Source of the DNA: Juglans regia
Taxonomy: Eukaryota; Streptophyta; Magnoliopsida; Fagales; Juglandaceae
Assembly: GCF_001411555.2 (NCBI RefSeq)
Contig: NC_049905.1
Coordinates: 17,028,891-17,092,890, forward strand
DNA: 64,000 bases
Direction: 5' to 3'
Under the pieces are notes generated by a model. It did not search any database and was not told the origin of the DNA. It saw only the letters and a program-made list of their open reading frames with translations. Position 1 is the first letter of the stretch. The number at the start of each line of letters is the position of its first letter. Below are positions 1-10,219 of the stretch, piece by piece. The translations under genes were made by a program, and so were the position numbers.

Positions 1-371
1 ATAAAAGAAAAAAAAAACTCCTTCCAAAATCCAGAAAGACAAATAATAAGATGACCATCTGATCCTTAAAACATAAATGGTCTATTATAATAAACTGGAT
101 AGAGCCTTCAGATGCAGATGAAGTATTTGAGACCAAGCAGCCCATTTCACTCTAAACAGGAAAAATTTCACTATCATTCTGCCTCATCTAGTTAGTGTTT
201 AAACATGACCTACGGTGTTCAAAATTTGGCCAAACCACTGATATTGAGCCCTCCTGAAAAGATGTGAGGAACAGACCATTTATTATTTCAAGCCTCACAA
301 ACAGAAGATGCCATATTCATCCTTAAAAAATTCTTGACTTTTACTTTTCAAGCTATGGAGTGACAATTTCA
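1..371. repeat. Direct duplicate of part of the last TMN intron
   Basis: This segment aligns almost base for base with 10645-11022, inside the last intron of the TMN gene. I see about six substitutions and one 7-bp difference (a CCTACGG tandem duplication in the downstream copy) over some 370 bp. Similarity stops abruptly at 371/11022. It continues to the window's left edge, so the duplicated block is longer and may include the final TMN exon outside the window. The high identity suggests a recent duplication; the mechanism is not visible. Confidence 0.9.
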
Positions 372-688
372 AAGCTGGCAAGCTAGAAAAATTTATTAAG
401 ATATAAATGGATGCGCGCATTCTCTTGCGCAATGGACAGCTTCCAATAACCTTTCATGTAAGCATACCTCTCATTTCTATTCCCTCTGCCTCCTAGACTT
501 TCATAGTGGCAAAGACCCACCAGTCTCTAATGTTAATTCTTTTGGGCTATAATATGTTATGTAATGCTGTAATTAGGATGAACTATGTTGTACTCTGTTT
601 TCATGTAACGAAGCTCTATTTGCAGAAAAAAAAAGACCTATGACTGAGTCACTCAAAGAACACCGTGGAGGAGCACCACAGAGGTAGT

Positions 689-947
689 AAGATACAGTCA
701 TCAACCCCTAAGGGTTGACTCAAATGGTAAAGGCCTTGGCTTGGGGGTATGCTCCTCAGGTTTCAGGTTTAAATTCCTTTGGGTGCAAACAATCTCTAAA
801 GGCTATCTAACTAGAGGATTTATCCATTGAATTACCCGAGGTGCATTTACAAAAAACTTATTGTCGAGGGCCTGTCACTCCCGAGATTAGTCAGGATGCT
901 ATTTCCGGACACTTGGTGCTAATAAAAAAAAGATACACAACCATCAA
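689..947 (+). mobile_element. tRNA-derived SINE with target-site duplication
   Basis: The body runs from about 705 to 930. It has a box A-like stretch (CTCAAATGGTAAAGG, near 719) and a box B-like stretch (GGTTTAAATTCC, near 766), as expected of an internal RNA polymerase III promoter. It ends in a run of A after GGACACTTGGTGCTAAT. Imperfect direct repeats flank it: AAGATACAGTCATCAA at 689-704 and AGATACACAACCATCAA at 931-947. The tail resembles plant Au-type SINEs; that family assignment is from memory. Confidence 0.7.
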
Positions 948-1799
948 TAAAAGGCTCACATGTGAGATATATTCCAGGACATGGCATTGAACTCCATTAA
1001 ACCCTCCTCTTAGACGGTCTTAAGAATCTCTTCTGAAGGCCAGCATCTCAAGTGTCGCTCCTGCATGCTCTTTACTTTGGCTTCATTTCAAACGCAATCA
1101 ATGTTGGTATGTAAAAAAAGGTCAACAAATTATTTTTACAAAATAACATAGTACAAGCAGTTAACAGATAGAATTCAAGCCATCACAAAGCCTAATCGAA
1201 AGGACACAAATGGAAACAATACACAATCAATTATCAAAATCCAAATTTGTAGATGATAAACCCATTCCTCGTGTCATTTAGAAAACCCAATGAAGAGCTT
1301 AGTATCAGCATAGTCTTGATAAAAAGACTTTCTCCCAAAATTATTACTGTTCTTGATTTTAGATTTGATCAGATTTAATCACATATTTTAAATAATTTTA
1401 TATATTTATCATTTAAATAGACAGTCATTTATATAACTAAAAATATCAAACTCTAGGCTGATCAAGATCAACAATTATCTCTTCTCAAAACTACCCTTCC
1501 GATATGGCATCTTATCATGTTACGATAACTATTAGCTAGGCTTGAAAGCTTATGAATGCTTACTACAAAAATGGCCGCTACTAGCCAGGCTTGAAAGGGG
1601 GTTCCATCGATACCATTCCTCTTGAGTTGTCCATTGTTTGATCTATTCTAACCAGGCTTCCTAATCAAAACAACTACTACTTGTTAAATATTTTAACATG
1701 AAACATTAAATATTGGGATCTTAGATTTTCTATATTCCATGAAATTGAATCCGAGCATCAAGAAATATTATACAGTGTAAATCTAAGATTGAACAATAT
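948..1799. other. Intergenic, nothing recognised
   Basis: AT-rich sequence with no long open frame and no clear repeat. It contains two short similar phrases (AGCTAGGCTTGAAAG near 1531 and TAGCCAGGCTTGAAAG near 1573), possibly decayed mobile-element sequence leading into the hAT remnant. Confidence 0.5.
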
Positions 1800-2045
1800 T
1801 TTATGGAGAAAGTCGAGACACCTAGTGATACATTTGATATCTTAACTTGGTGAACGGTTCATTCCACCAAGTTTCCAGTCCTTTCCCGAGTAGCCCGGAA
1901 TGTATTGGTTATTCCTATCACTATGGTTGCCTTTAGTCTGTGTTTAGCACCAGAAATCGTGTGTTGGATACTTATATGAGTTCATTGACTCCGAGAAATG
2001 TGAAGGTCATCCCTCATTTGCACACAAAACTGGCTAAGGTCAATG
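1800..2045 (+). pseudogene. hAT transposase C-terminal fragment (fossil)
   Basis: Hand translation gives pieces of the hAT family C-terminal dimerisation domain. The frame runs through FDILTW, then KFPVLSRVARNVLVIPITMVA. After a one-base frame change near 1930 it resumes as SVFSTRNRVLDTYMSSLTP. Intact family members read roughly 'DILxWW...yPxLsxmArDvLaIPvstvaSEsaFSxxgRvld..RssLxpxxve'. A stop replaces the second W of the WW pair and a frame break falls before the SESAF region. No other part of the transposase is found nearby, so this is a decayed fragment. Confidence 0.75.
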
Positions 2046-3010
2046 TCTATTGGACTAGATAGTGTTTTTGATGCCGATAGTTATAGATTTGAGTCGAGCA
2101 ACTTTAGACTTTTAGCCTTCATTTTTAAGTGACTAATTAGATATTTTTATTATTTAACTTATAATTCTTATGTTTTTGCAAACCTATCTATGAACCCCAC
2201 AATAATTGCAGAGGACTGAAACGGACCATTATGGGAGAGAGACCGGTAGATGAATCATGATTATCAATCATTAACTTTTATGCCAACTTTATTGTTTGTA
2301 TTATCCTTTAGTTAAGTAGTGTAATATCTAATTTTGTTTAATTTCTAAAACAATGCAAGATACTTAAAATTTGAGTTGTTACTTGGGTGCTTGGTAGTGG
2401 ACCATGGTGGTGGTTGGGACTATACTTTTGGATGCTTTTAGAGTTGGAGAAATTGGTTACTTCTTTAATTATTTAACTTAATTACGATACTTTGTAACTT
2501 TGGTGATGGTAGTGTAAGTCCATATAAAATTGTGACTTTGGTTGTTAAATTGATGGGATTAGGGGAGGGAGTCACGGAGGGAGTTGTAAGTTATAACTTT
2601 GTAATAACCGTCTACAGCTGCAAATACTCATTAGTGAGTGTGTTCTTGTGTGATGTTTATTGTTTGCATTTTGCAAGTGTGCGCATTTAGATCTTGTGTT
2701 GCTGCTTACATGATTGGATTTTAATGGTTATGATTCTACGAATTTAGGCGCTTTTTTTTTAACAGGATTTAGGTTTATTTAAAATAAAAAAAAACAAAAA
2801 CTGGATTCAGGTGTTTTTTATTGTTGCATGATGATATCTTTTAATTTACATTATGGATTTAGGTGTTTTAATATTTATCATTCTATGGATTTAGGAGCTT
2901 CTGATTTAGATCTTTTCCTCTTTCTTTTTTTTTTTGACTTTTTGTTGAGTTTAAATATATAAATTGTAATCTATGTAAATTCCCTATCATTGTATTTAGG
3001 TGTTTTTTCT
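2046..3010. other. Intergenic, AT-rich, nothing recognised
   Basis: No open frame of note and no repeat that I can match elsewhere. It has several T-runs and repeated short phrases of the type 'GGATTTAGGTG' (near 2741, 2763, 2853, 2885 and 2994), suggesting a decayed short-period repeat. Confidence 0.4.
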
Positions 3011-3014
3011 TTTG

Positions 3015-3245
3015 GAAAATGATAGTATGGCTATTAAATAGCTCACTCATATATTTTTATTTATTTTTACTTTTTTTTAATAATTAAGGAAGTAATTATT
3101 AGTAAATTTATATATATCTTTATTTTTTTTTATTAATGGTCAAGGATGTTTGAAAAATGCTTAAAGAAAAAAAAAAAAAACTCATTTTTACTAATGTGCG
3201 CATTTGATAGGCACTCAAACATTGTCCATTTTTTTAGTATTTTTT
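3015..3245. mobile_element. MITE copy a (A/T-rich family shared with 24123-24500 and 61472-61707)
   Basis: This segment contains a core (TAATTAAGGAAGTAATTATT near 3081) that recurs in reverse orientation near 24225 and 61606. All copies lie within a similar A/T-rich frame with a long poly-T/poly-A arm. A GAAAATGATAGTATGGC-like edge at about 3017 resembles the terminal inverted repeat of the 61472 copy. Boundaries are approximate. Confidence 0.5.
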
Positions 3246-3711
3246 GGCCCAGTCCAAAATAGCAGCTCATTAAGCCATTGCGATCAGAGCTCTGACCTCC
3301 AACTTCGGAGCTTCAATCAGAGTTAGAGGTTGGAGTTGAGCTTTCCGACTCCATCAGAATCAGAGCCCAACCTTACAATAAATTAAGATCTAGAACTAGT
3401 AATTTCCAAATGAGATCTTAATGTAAATTTGACACATTCATATTTCTCTAAATCTACAATCATTTGGTACAAAAACCCTTGCAATGATATTCTTATACTT
3501 TTAAAAAACTATTTTTATCACATTAATGTTTTAAATTCGATTCTCATAATTTTAAAATTTAAACCATTATAAATGAACTAATATTATTATTATCAAAATT
3601 TTCCTTTGAGGGAGAACCCTAATATACCAATTGTTCCCACCAATTTTGATGTGTTCTTTATATAGATATATATATATATATATAAGACTATAATTTCAAT
3701 TATTTAGAAAT

Positions 3712-3885
3712 AATGACTACTATAGATAAAAATTACACAAAAACAATCTCATAAACTGACGTAATTTCATATGATTTGTTAAATCTACTTTATAATAAGA
3801 ATAACTTTACAATATAACAAATCACATAAAACACGTCAATTTATAAGATTACTTCTGTATAATCCACTTGTGGCTAAAATATTTC
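3712..3885. mobile_element. Palindromic MITE, copy 1 (pair with 8738-8912)
   Basis: The element is largely an inverted repeat. ATTACACAAAAACAATCTC at the left mirrors an arm at the right that ends near 3863, with ATAAACTGACGT matching the reverse of ACACGTCAATTTAT. The outer edges (ACTATAGAT and TGGCTAAAATATTTCTTT) are also shared with the copy at 8738-8912. It has no coding capacity. It could fold into a long hairpin if transcribed. Confidence 0.75.
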
Positions 3886-4059
3886 TTTAGAAATAGATCC
3901 ATCCGTTAACTTTTTCATCTATCAACATTAATGGAAAACACCGCCCAATTAAAAAATGCCACATCATCTATAATCTAAAAATATAAATCAAATTAATTGT
4001 TAAAAAATTTGAATTTAATCATAAAAAAATAATTTTTTACTATAAAAAATTGAAAATTA

Positions 4060-4071
4060 GGGGGGGGGGGG
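4060..4071. repeat. Homopolymer G run
   Basis: A run of about 12 G at the edge of an AT-rich block, followed directly by a GC-richer stretch (4072-4210) with no matching frame on either strand. The exact run length is prone to sequencing error. Confidence 0.8.
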
Positions 4072-4451
4072 GATAACACAACCACCAGTGGTGGCTGCCA
4101 TCTCAGCCGTTGCAGCCATCACCACGTGGGTAGCGCAGTTGGGGGCCACCCTGTGACTGCCGGGTTGACCCGAACAAATAACAGTTGTGGATGTTCCAGT
4201 CGTAATTACGTCCAGAATCGGTGTGAAAAATGCAGTAGAAATGGCCAAACTTCAAGAAAACATTCAACAATGCATCATAAGTTCAACAAAACGAATTTAA
4301 GACCATATGTTATCTACCTATCCGAAGAACAGAGGAAGGTAACAGCCAACCAACAAGAAACCTTGACCATTTGAAAAACAAAAATATTACTTGCAAGTAG
4401 TAGTATTACAGCTCGCATAAGCTTTTCCTACGAAACTCCCTTGCCAAGAAC

Positions 4452-7400
4452 TCAGTATACGCGTACTGGCTTCCCCATGGTAGTCTTAAGCGACAAACTC
4501 CTCACCTGATTTCAAGAAAAACAATGTCAAAACACAATGAAACATGTAATACTTTAAAATTTTAAAGTCAAAACACATGAATGAAGATCTTCTTAAGAAT
4601 GCAAACTAAAAGGAGGACGAAACACAAAACACAGAGCATTATCTGGTACCCAATAAGATGATTAAGCCCTGTTTGGATTGAGAGATGAGATGAGATGAGT
4701 AAAGATGGTTTGTGAATAGTTGTGAGATTTGTGAGTTAAAATTTGTGAATAGTAATGAATAATTGTGAGATGAGTTCTCAATTGAAACCGGGTTGTAGAT
4801 AATAAATGATTTTATAAAGCCAAATCATTAGTTTACCAAAAGGCAATAGGTGAGGAAAGCACTCTTGACAAACAGTACCCTATTTGCTTTAAAATAAAAA
4901 TGTCAGCCAAATTTCTGTAGAAAGTTGTGGTCAATCTTTTGGAATGAGTGGTTGGATTTTATTGTTTTGTTGCAGAGTGTGGTAAACGTGTGAACAGTGT
5001 GACTACTACTGTGCACAGGGCCATTTATAAGGAACCATTCAGACAAAAGACTCAACACATGGTCGTTTTATAGATCATTCAGACACAGATCAAAATATGA
5101 TTTTTTTTCTGATGACGAGAAAAAATCAAAGAGACAGAGGTGTCCAAAGAACTCAAACAGAAGGTTAAATTAGTCTACTTCTAATAAGAAATTCAGTTAT
5201 CTTATAAAAAATAAACAGTTATCTAGTTAACAGAATACAGAGAAAGAGAACTTACATTTTGCCAGTTCTTTTTCAACAATGAAACAAGAAAATTAACACT
5301 CATTTGAACATTTTGGAAGACCTGCTTCTCCTCCATTGCAACATTCCCAACAGCAACTCCCATGCAAAGAACCTTCTTCAATTGGAACTTAACCATAGCT
5401 TTCGTCTCATTAACTTTGGACTCGATTGATTCTTGATGAGTAACAAGCGTTGGGAACTTGCCTGTGTCAATAATAAACAAACAGAATCGCACCCCAATAG
5501 GCCCAATTAAAAAAAGTCTACCAAGTAATAATAGTCTTCAAAGGCAAAAGGTAAAAAATATATTATGCATCTACTGCTGCTAAATAAAATCTCAAAATAT
5601 AATCTCCAATATCAAATACAACACCTCAATGAAGGAGTGACAAGGAAAAAAAAAGGCATAACTAATTAATTTCCATATTGCTTATATTTTAAACCATCAA
5701 ATAATGTAAACAACAAAAAGATACACAAGCCAAAACAAAATCATTATTAAAAAATTTCCTGTAGGGATAACAGCCAAAAGGAGATGTGTAATATATTTAT
5801 ATAATATACTTGCCTGCCTTGTTGAGGCCAGGGCCCAAAAGACGAGGGATCTGCTTAATGACAGCTTCTGATGCTAAAAAGGCATGGTATTTCTTGGCAA
5901 GTTTCTTAACCAACTTCTTGTTTTTGTTAAGCTTTTTCAGTGCTTCCACATCCATATAATCTAGACCAATCTTCTCTGCCTGCATGACATTGTAAATAAT
6001 GTAAAACAACTTATTCTGAAGCAGACACAAAGTTAGAAAACATGGGAAAAATAAATGCAAGCGTGGAAAAGAGTACGTAACAAAAATTCAACTTACCACC
6101 AGAAAGACAAATGCAAGATTTTATGCACACCACTTAGAAAGCTTGAAACTAGAGAAGAATCAGTGCACTCACCCAATAATTAGCAGAACTACTTTAAATC
6201 TGTATACTAAAAGCAACCAAGTAAATAATGCTAACGAGTGAAAATAGGGATGTGGTAGGGACGATGGTTGCCGGAGAGCAGATATCCAAACATGAATATG
6301 GAGTAATCACTTGCTAAGATATTGACATCTGCATGTTTTTATGTACAATTTCCTCAGACATATCTTCCCCTTCATGCTCTCAATGGGAAAACAATGTGAA
6401 GTGTTTACTATCGATTGACAATATCTCACAGGAGAAATTCAAAAGGTGCAGTATTTACAAGTACACATTGCAAAAATCCATAATATCAATATGTAAAATT
6501 ATATGACGTACAAAAACTTTCCTTTCCTTCTAAATGTTAGACAGATTTCTTTCCAAAATATTTAATAACATTGCACATTTATTTTTTTAAATATGAGTAA
6601 TCCCAGAGACTGCAAATGCAAAATGTCTTTAATCCGGTTAAACCCCGGCCCACGTAACACGTCCCCATCACATGGATTAGGTTAATAAATGACAAAGCTC
6701 AGAATAAGAGGTCATAACAAACTTCAGAGACAACGACAATCAGTACAACCATCAAAGAAACCAAAAGACTATAGGCACTTGAATCTACAAGATATAAGGA
6801 AACAAGTAAAGATGTGGAGCCTTGTTCGAGATGGAACCTATAAAAAAGTTGCTACAATTTTTTTGTTCCAGCCATCTACAGTGGTATCAGTACCTCTTCA
6901 ACATGTTGGGCATCTCCAAGCATGCAGACTTTCATCTTGGGACGAGGGATGTGTGGCAACTTAACAGAACCACTGAATCGCTTATCCTTCTGGGGATCAT
7001 AATTTTTCAGCCCAATCTGGAGTTCAATGGTCTCAGTGAAATTACGCTTCTTATCTTTGGATCCGTTAAAGAGAGTCGAGATAGCCTCTCTTACAGCATC
7101 ACTCTGAAGCTTACTGTAAAGGATCAAACAAGTCAGATAAGATATACTAAAATGCATCACCTTGATTACTTCCTTCATAATTATCACAAGATAAGATTTC
7201 TACTAACGACGACAGAATAATGAAGTGCTTGGGGGACTGAGAGCAAGAGAAAACACTAGCCTTCAATGTTCAGTTTATAAGCAACACCATTGAACGTCAG
7301 TCCTAATAAAAACTAATAATCGACAGCAACATAATCATGATTCTGCCAACACATTTCAACAGATCACGGCCACAATAAACAAAGAGACTGACTAACACAA

Positions 7401-7815
7401 GCATACACAACCTCTATTCGCAGCTTTACTGAAGAAAAACGAAACAGTATTGAGATCATTACAACTAGCCTACAGCCATCAATGGGCAAGTTTAGCTTCG
7501 GTGAGAGGTGAGAGAGGACGAAACATGTTCTGCATATGGGATAAGTAGTCTACCAGTATTTAAAACAATAAAATCCAACAAAGTTATTTAACAAAAACCA
7601 TAAAATGAAAAGGTTCAAAAACAAATGAAATACAATTTCAATAGTCTTAACCCATCAAATCTCATCCGATTATTATCAATTATTCAATTTGCATTGCTAA
7701 TCATCACAAAAGCTTCCACATTTACTACTTCCAAAACTCCAAAAGCTAGACCCTCCTGACATGATTCGGCATACGAAAAAAAGACACCCACAAGCTGAGA
7801 TTTCGAATACCTCAT
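4452..7815 (-). CDS. RPL10A: 60S ribosomal protein L10a (uL1), five coding exons, complete
   Basis: This encodes a cytosolic large-subunit protein of the uL1 family, which forms the mobile L1 stalk at the ribosomal E site. Coding exons on the minus strand are 7815-7811 (ATGAG only), 7113-6894, 5979-5814, 5461-5256 and 4505-4452, totalling 216 codons plus TGA, the usual plant length. Visible family blocks include [58 protein letters not shown] and [15 protein letters not shown], then the conserved C-terminal stretch ending GKPVRVY. The first coding exon holds only five bases and is joined in phase to TAAGCTTCAG (M-S-K-L). The intron after LNKAG starts with GC rather than GT (G|GCAAGT), the preferred context for GC-AG introns. 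All other boundaries are GT-AG. No stops or frameshifts were found, so this is a functional housekeeping gene. Arabidopsis has several paralogues; which one is orthologous cannot be told here. Confidence 0.97.
4670..4796. mobile_element. Small MITE with GATGAGATGAG motif, downstream of or within RPL10A introns
   Basis: It opens CCCTGTTTGGATTGAGAGAT and closes with a sequence whose reverse complement begins CCCGGTTTCAATTGAGAAC, giving imperfect terminal inverted repeats of about 20 bp. The inside is rich in GATGAGATGAG and GTGAATAGT. It lies in the last intron of RPL10A (4506-5255). Related sequence occurs near 16013-16180 and 24780-24851. I link this family to Fagales genomes from memory only. 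Confidence 0.6.
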
Positions 7816-8100
7816 ATTTGAAAGTCTGTTTTTTCCACAGTCCAACTAAAATCTTTTCCTCCTGCAAACAAAACCATATAACGTCAAAAGGAAGGCCAAT
7901 TTACAGAAATATACATCCAGATACATTATGATTTAAGATCGAAAAATAAAAACACATGACTCGAACATTCAAAACTACACATTATTTCCCGTGACTTCTC
8001 GGGAAACAAAAAGAGGACTACAGATCTAGAAATGAAGCAAGGAGGTAGGGGAGAGAGAGAAGTTACCCAGAACAAAGAGGAACTCCACGACTCTATCGGG
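7811..8100 (-). other. RPL10A 5' UTR, spliced
   Basis: The exon holding the ATG extends upstream to 7861, where minus-strand TTTGCAG gives an acceptor. A donor CTGG|GTAACT at 8067/8066 ends a leader exon that begins near 8095-8100. The intron is 7862-8066, in the 5' UTR. Leader introns are common in plant ribosomal protein genes. The transcription start is inferred from the TATA box alone. Confidence 0.65.
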
Positions 8101-8125
8101 ATTTCTGACGGCTAAGCATTCAGCA

Positions 8126-8167
8126 TATATAGCAATGGGAAGAACGGGCATGGCTGATAAACCCTAA
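8126..8167 (-). promoter_or_regulatory. RPL10A core promoter: TATA box and telo-box
   Basis: TATATA lies at 8126-8131 (self-complementary), about 30 bp upstream of the proposed start. AAACCCTAA at 8159-8167 is a perfect telo-box, an element typical of plant ribosomal protein and EF1A promoters. It usually acts together with site II elements, which are present just upstream. Confidence 0.75.
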
Positions 8168-8183
8168 GAAAAATGTACTTGTG

Positions 8184-8291
8184 TCAGGAGCCATGGTGGG
8201 CTGGGCATTGGGTGAGTGGTCAGGAGCCATGGTGGGCTGGGCATTGGGTGAGTGGTCAGGAGCCATGGTGGGCTGGGCATTGGGTGAGTGG
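8184..8291. promoter_or_regulatory. Tripled 36-bp promoter block with site II-like elements
   Basis: Three perfect tandem copies of a 36-bp unit lie at 8184-8219, 8220-8255 and 8256-8291. Each contains GGTGGGCTGGGCATTGGG, that is one TGGGCT (site II consensus TGGGCY) and one TGGGCA. Further GGCCCA, TGGGCT and AGCCCA sites follow between 8300 and 8375. Site II plus telo-box is the known combination that drives plant translation-apparatus genes in dividing cells, so this is the proximal RPL10A promoter. Because 36 is a multiple of three, both strands look open here, but I do not read it as coding. Confidence 0.8.
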
Positions 8292-8737
8292 CCTTGACCT
8301 TAGCCCAGCTCGGATTCATGGCCCACATCTGATGTGGGCTTTGAGTAATATTATTCAAATTTGGTCTCAAAGCCCAGCTTTGATATGTTTTGATTGTTTG
8401 AATAATTATTCTATATTTCTTCTATATTAGATTATTTTATTCTATCTCAAAATATATATAGTAGTATAGAGAATATAATTACTCAGAGGTTTGTCCGCTT
8501 AATATGATTTAATTTAATTAATATTAGATTAATATTGTATATAGTTATGAAGTGTAGAAATGTCGCGGACTCCCTTAAAGAAGAGTGTAGTCAACTATTA
8601 AAAAAATAATTTTTATGTGAGTTTTATATTTATTCATTCTTTTTTAAAATGAGTATGCGGCGCTTGCACACTCTATAACTATATTAACATTTTCAATAAA
8701 AGACACCACTGAATCACAAATTCTTTTTTTTTTTTAG

Positions 8738-8912
8738 CACTGCTACATTCATAAAGGAATTACACAAAATAATCTTACAAATTGACGTGGTTTCATCTGA
8801 TCTGTTAGATCTACTTTATAACAAAATTAACTTTACAATCTAACGAACCACATCAAACCATATCAATTTGTGAAATTATTTTTGTGTAATTTCTTATAGC
8901 TAGAATATTTTC
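8738..8912. mobile_element. Palindromic MITE, copy 2
   Basis: Same family as 3712-3885. ATTACACAAAATAATCTTAC at 8759 is mirrored by GAAATTATTTTTGTGTAAT ending at 8890. The inner pairs are AAATTGACGTGG and CCATATCAATTT. The two copies lie on either side of RPL10A, about 5 kb apart, in the same orientation. Confidence 0.75.
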
Positions 8913-10219
8913 TTTTTTTTTTAACAAATTGAAATCAAACTAACCAGAAAAAATTCATTAATCTTTCACTACTCCTTATAATAATAAAAATAAACAATAT
9001 AAAAGTATATATTTTAATAATTATTATCATAATAAAGATATTATTTTCAAGGACAAAATAATTTTTGTGGATAATTACTAAACAACTGTACATTATAATG
9101 ATTAAAAAAAAAACAAAAAGAAGCAACAAAATAAGTTTCTATGAAAAAAATGGTGATGATATTACCTAGAAAGAGATGTTGCTCTTACTCAGCTAAAAAA
9201 TTAAATAAATAACAATGGATGTTGACTTATTGGGTTTTGTTTTCAAAGAAAGTTTTTATTACCTATAATTATTTTCTTCTAGAGAGAGAAAGAGGCAGTA
9301 AATAAAACGAAGGGGAAAAATAAAATAAAAAACCAAAACCGTATATTTCTTTCAGATAAAACTCTTTTTTCCCCCACTCGACAACAAATATCAATTTTTT
9401 GCATCAATTTATTTCTGGCCATTAAAAATATAGCTTGGTACTTATATTTCCACATATCACATTATATTTTATTTTTTATTTTATTCTTCTTATATTAATT
9501 AAAATCTTTTACTCATCATTCAATATTACATATTTGATAAGAGAAAAAAAAATGTAATATATAATATGTGAATATTAAACTCAATTTAAACTGAATTCAT
9601 CTCACTTCAGTTCAACTTCCAAACCGGACTTAATGTTGACTTATAAAACATTTCTAAAATAAAACCAAATCATATTAGGCCATTTAGAATCTCGTTGTTC
9701 TTTCAAGTTCTCTCATATCGCACAGACGCATATTCTCTCCAACTCTCAAACATTCGCATCATTTTGTCTCAAAATCAACTTCAATAAGCATGAAAATCTC
9801 ACCATTTTAGCCACATTCCATAACGGGTTAAGAATTGAAAAAAAAAACCCAAATTTCCACAGCCAATATCTCTCGATCCTACTCTGAGGTCAACGCTCAC
9901 TCTTTCATCTTATGTGTCAGGATCTCAACGCACAAACACCAGATCTCTCCAATCAAACTAAGTAGTGCAATTGATCTTACTTTCAATCAAACTAATACAT
10001 GGTGCAGGATCTCTGCGCGTCTATGCACAAGCATTATGCATGTGTCAGTGAGTGAGTGACGGAATTGCTTTCATAGATATGAATGAATTTTGTAAATGTT
10101 ACAATCTTGATAGACTATTATGTAAATGTTGCAAATGCATATCCGCCTGTATGTATGGAGGGAAAGGGAGAAGAGAAAGATGGAGCATTGTATCATCACT
10201 TGAATGCAGAAAAGCATAT
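8913..10219. other. Intergenic between TMN 3' end and RPL10A promoter
   Basis: Very AT-rich at 8913-9660. The part from 9700 on is less so and probably includes the 3' UTR of the TMN gene, which ends on the minus strand at 10220. The short open frames at 9835-10310 do not resemble any protein I know and overlap the TMN terminal exon antisense. Confidence 0.5.

Noticed and set aside
8164..8430. Open frames on both strands containing a perfect 12-residue repeat (QEPWWAGHWVSG type on the plus strand)
   Set aside because: The repeats come from the 36-bp promoter unit, whose length is a multiple of three. Both strands are open, the frames are short, and the position is the RPL10A promoter.
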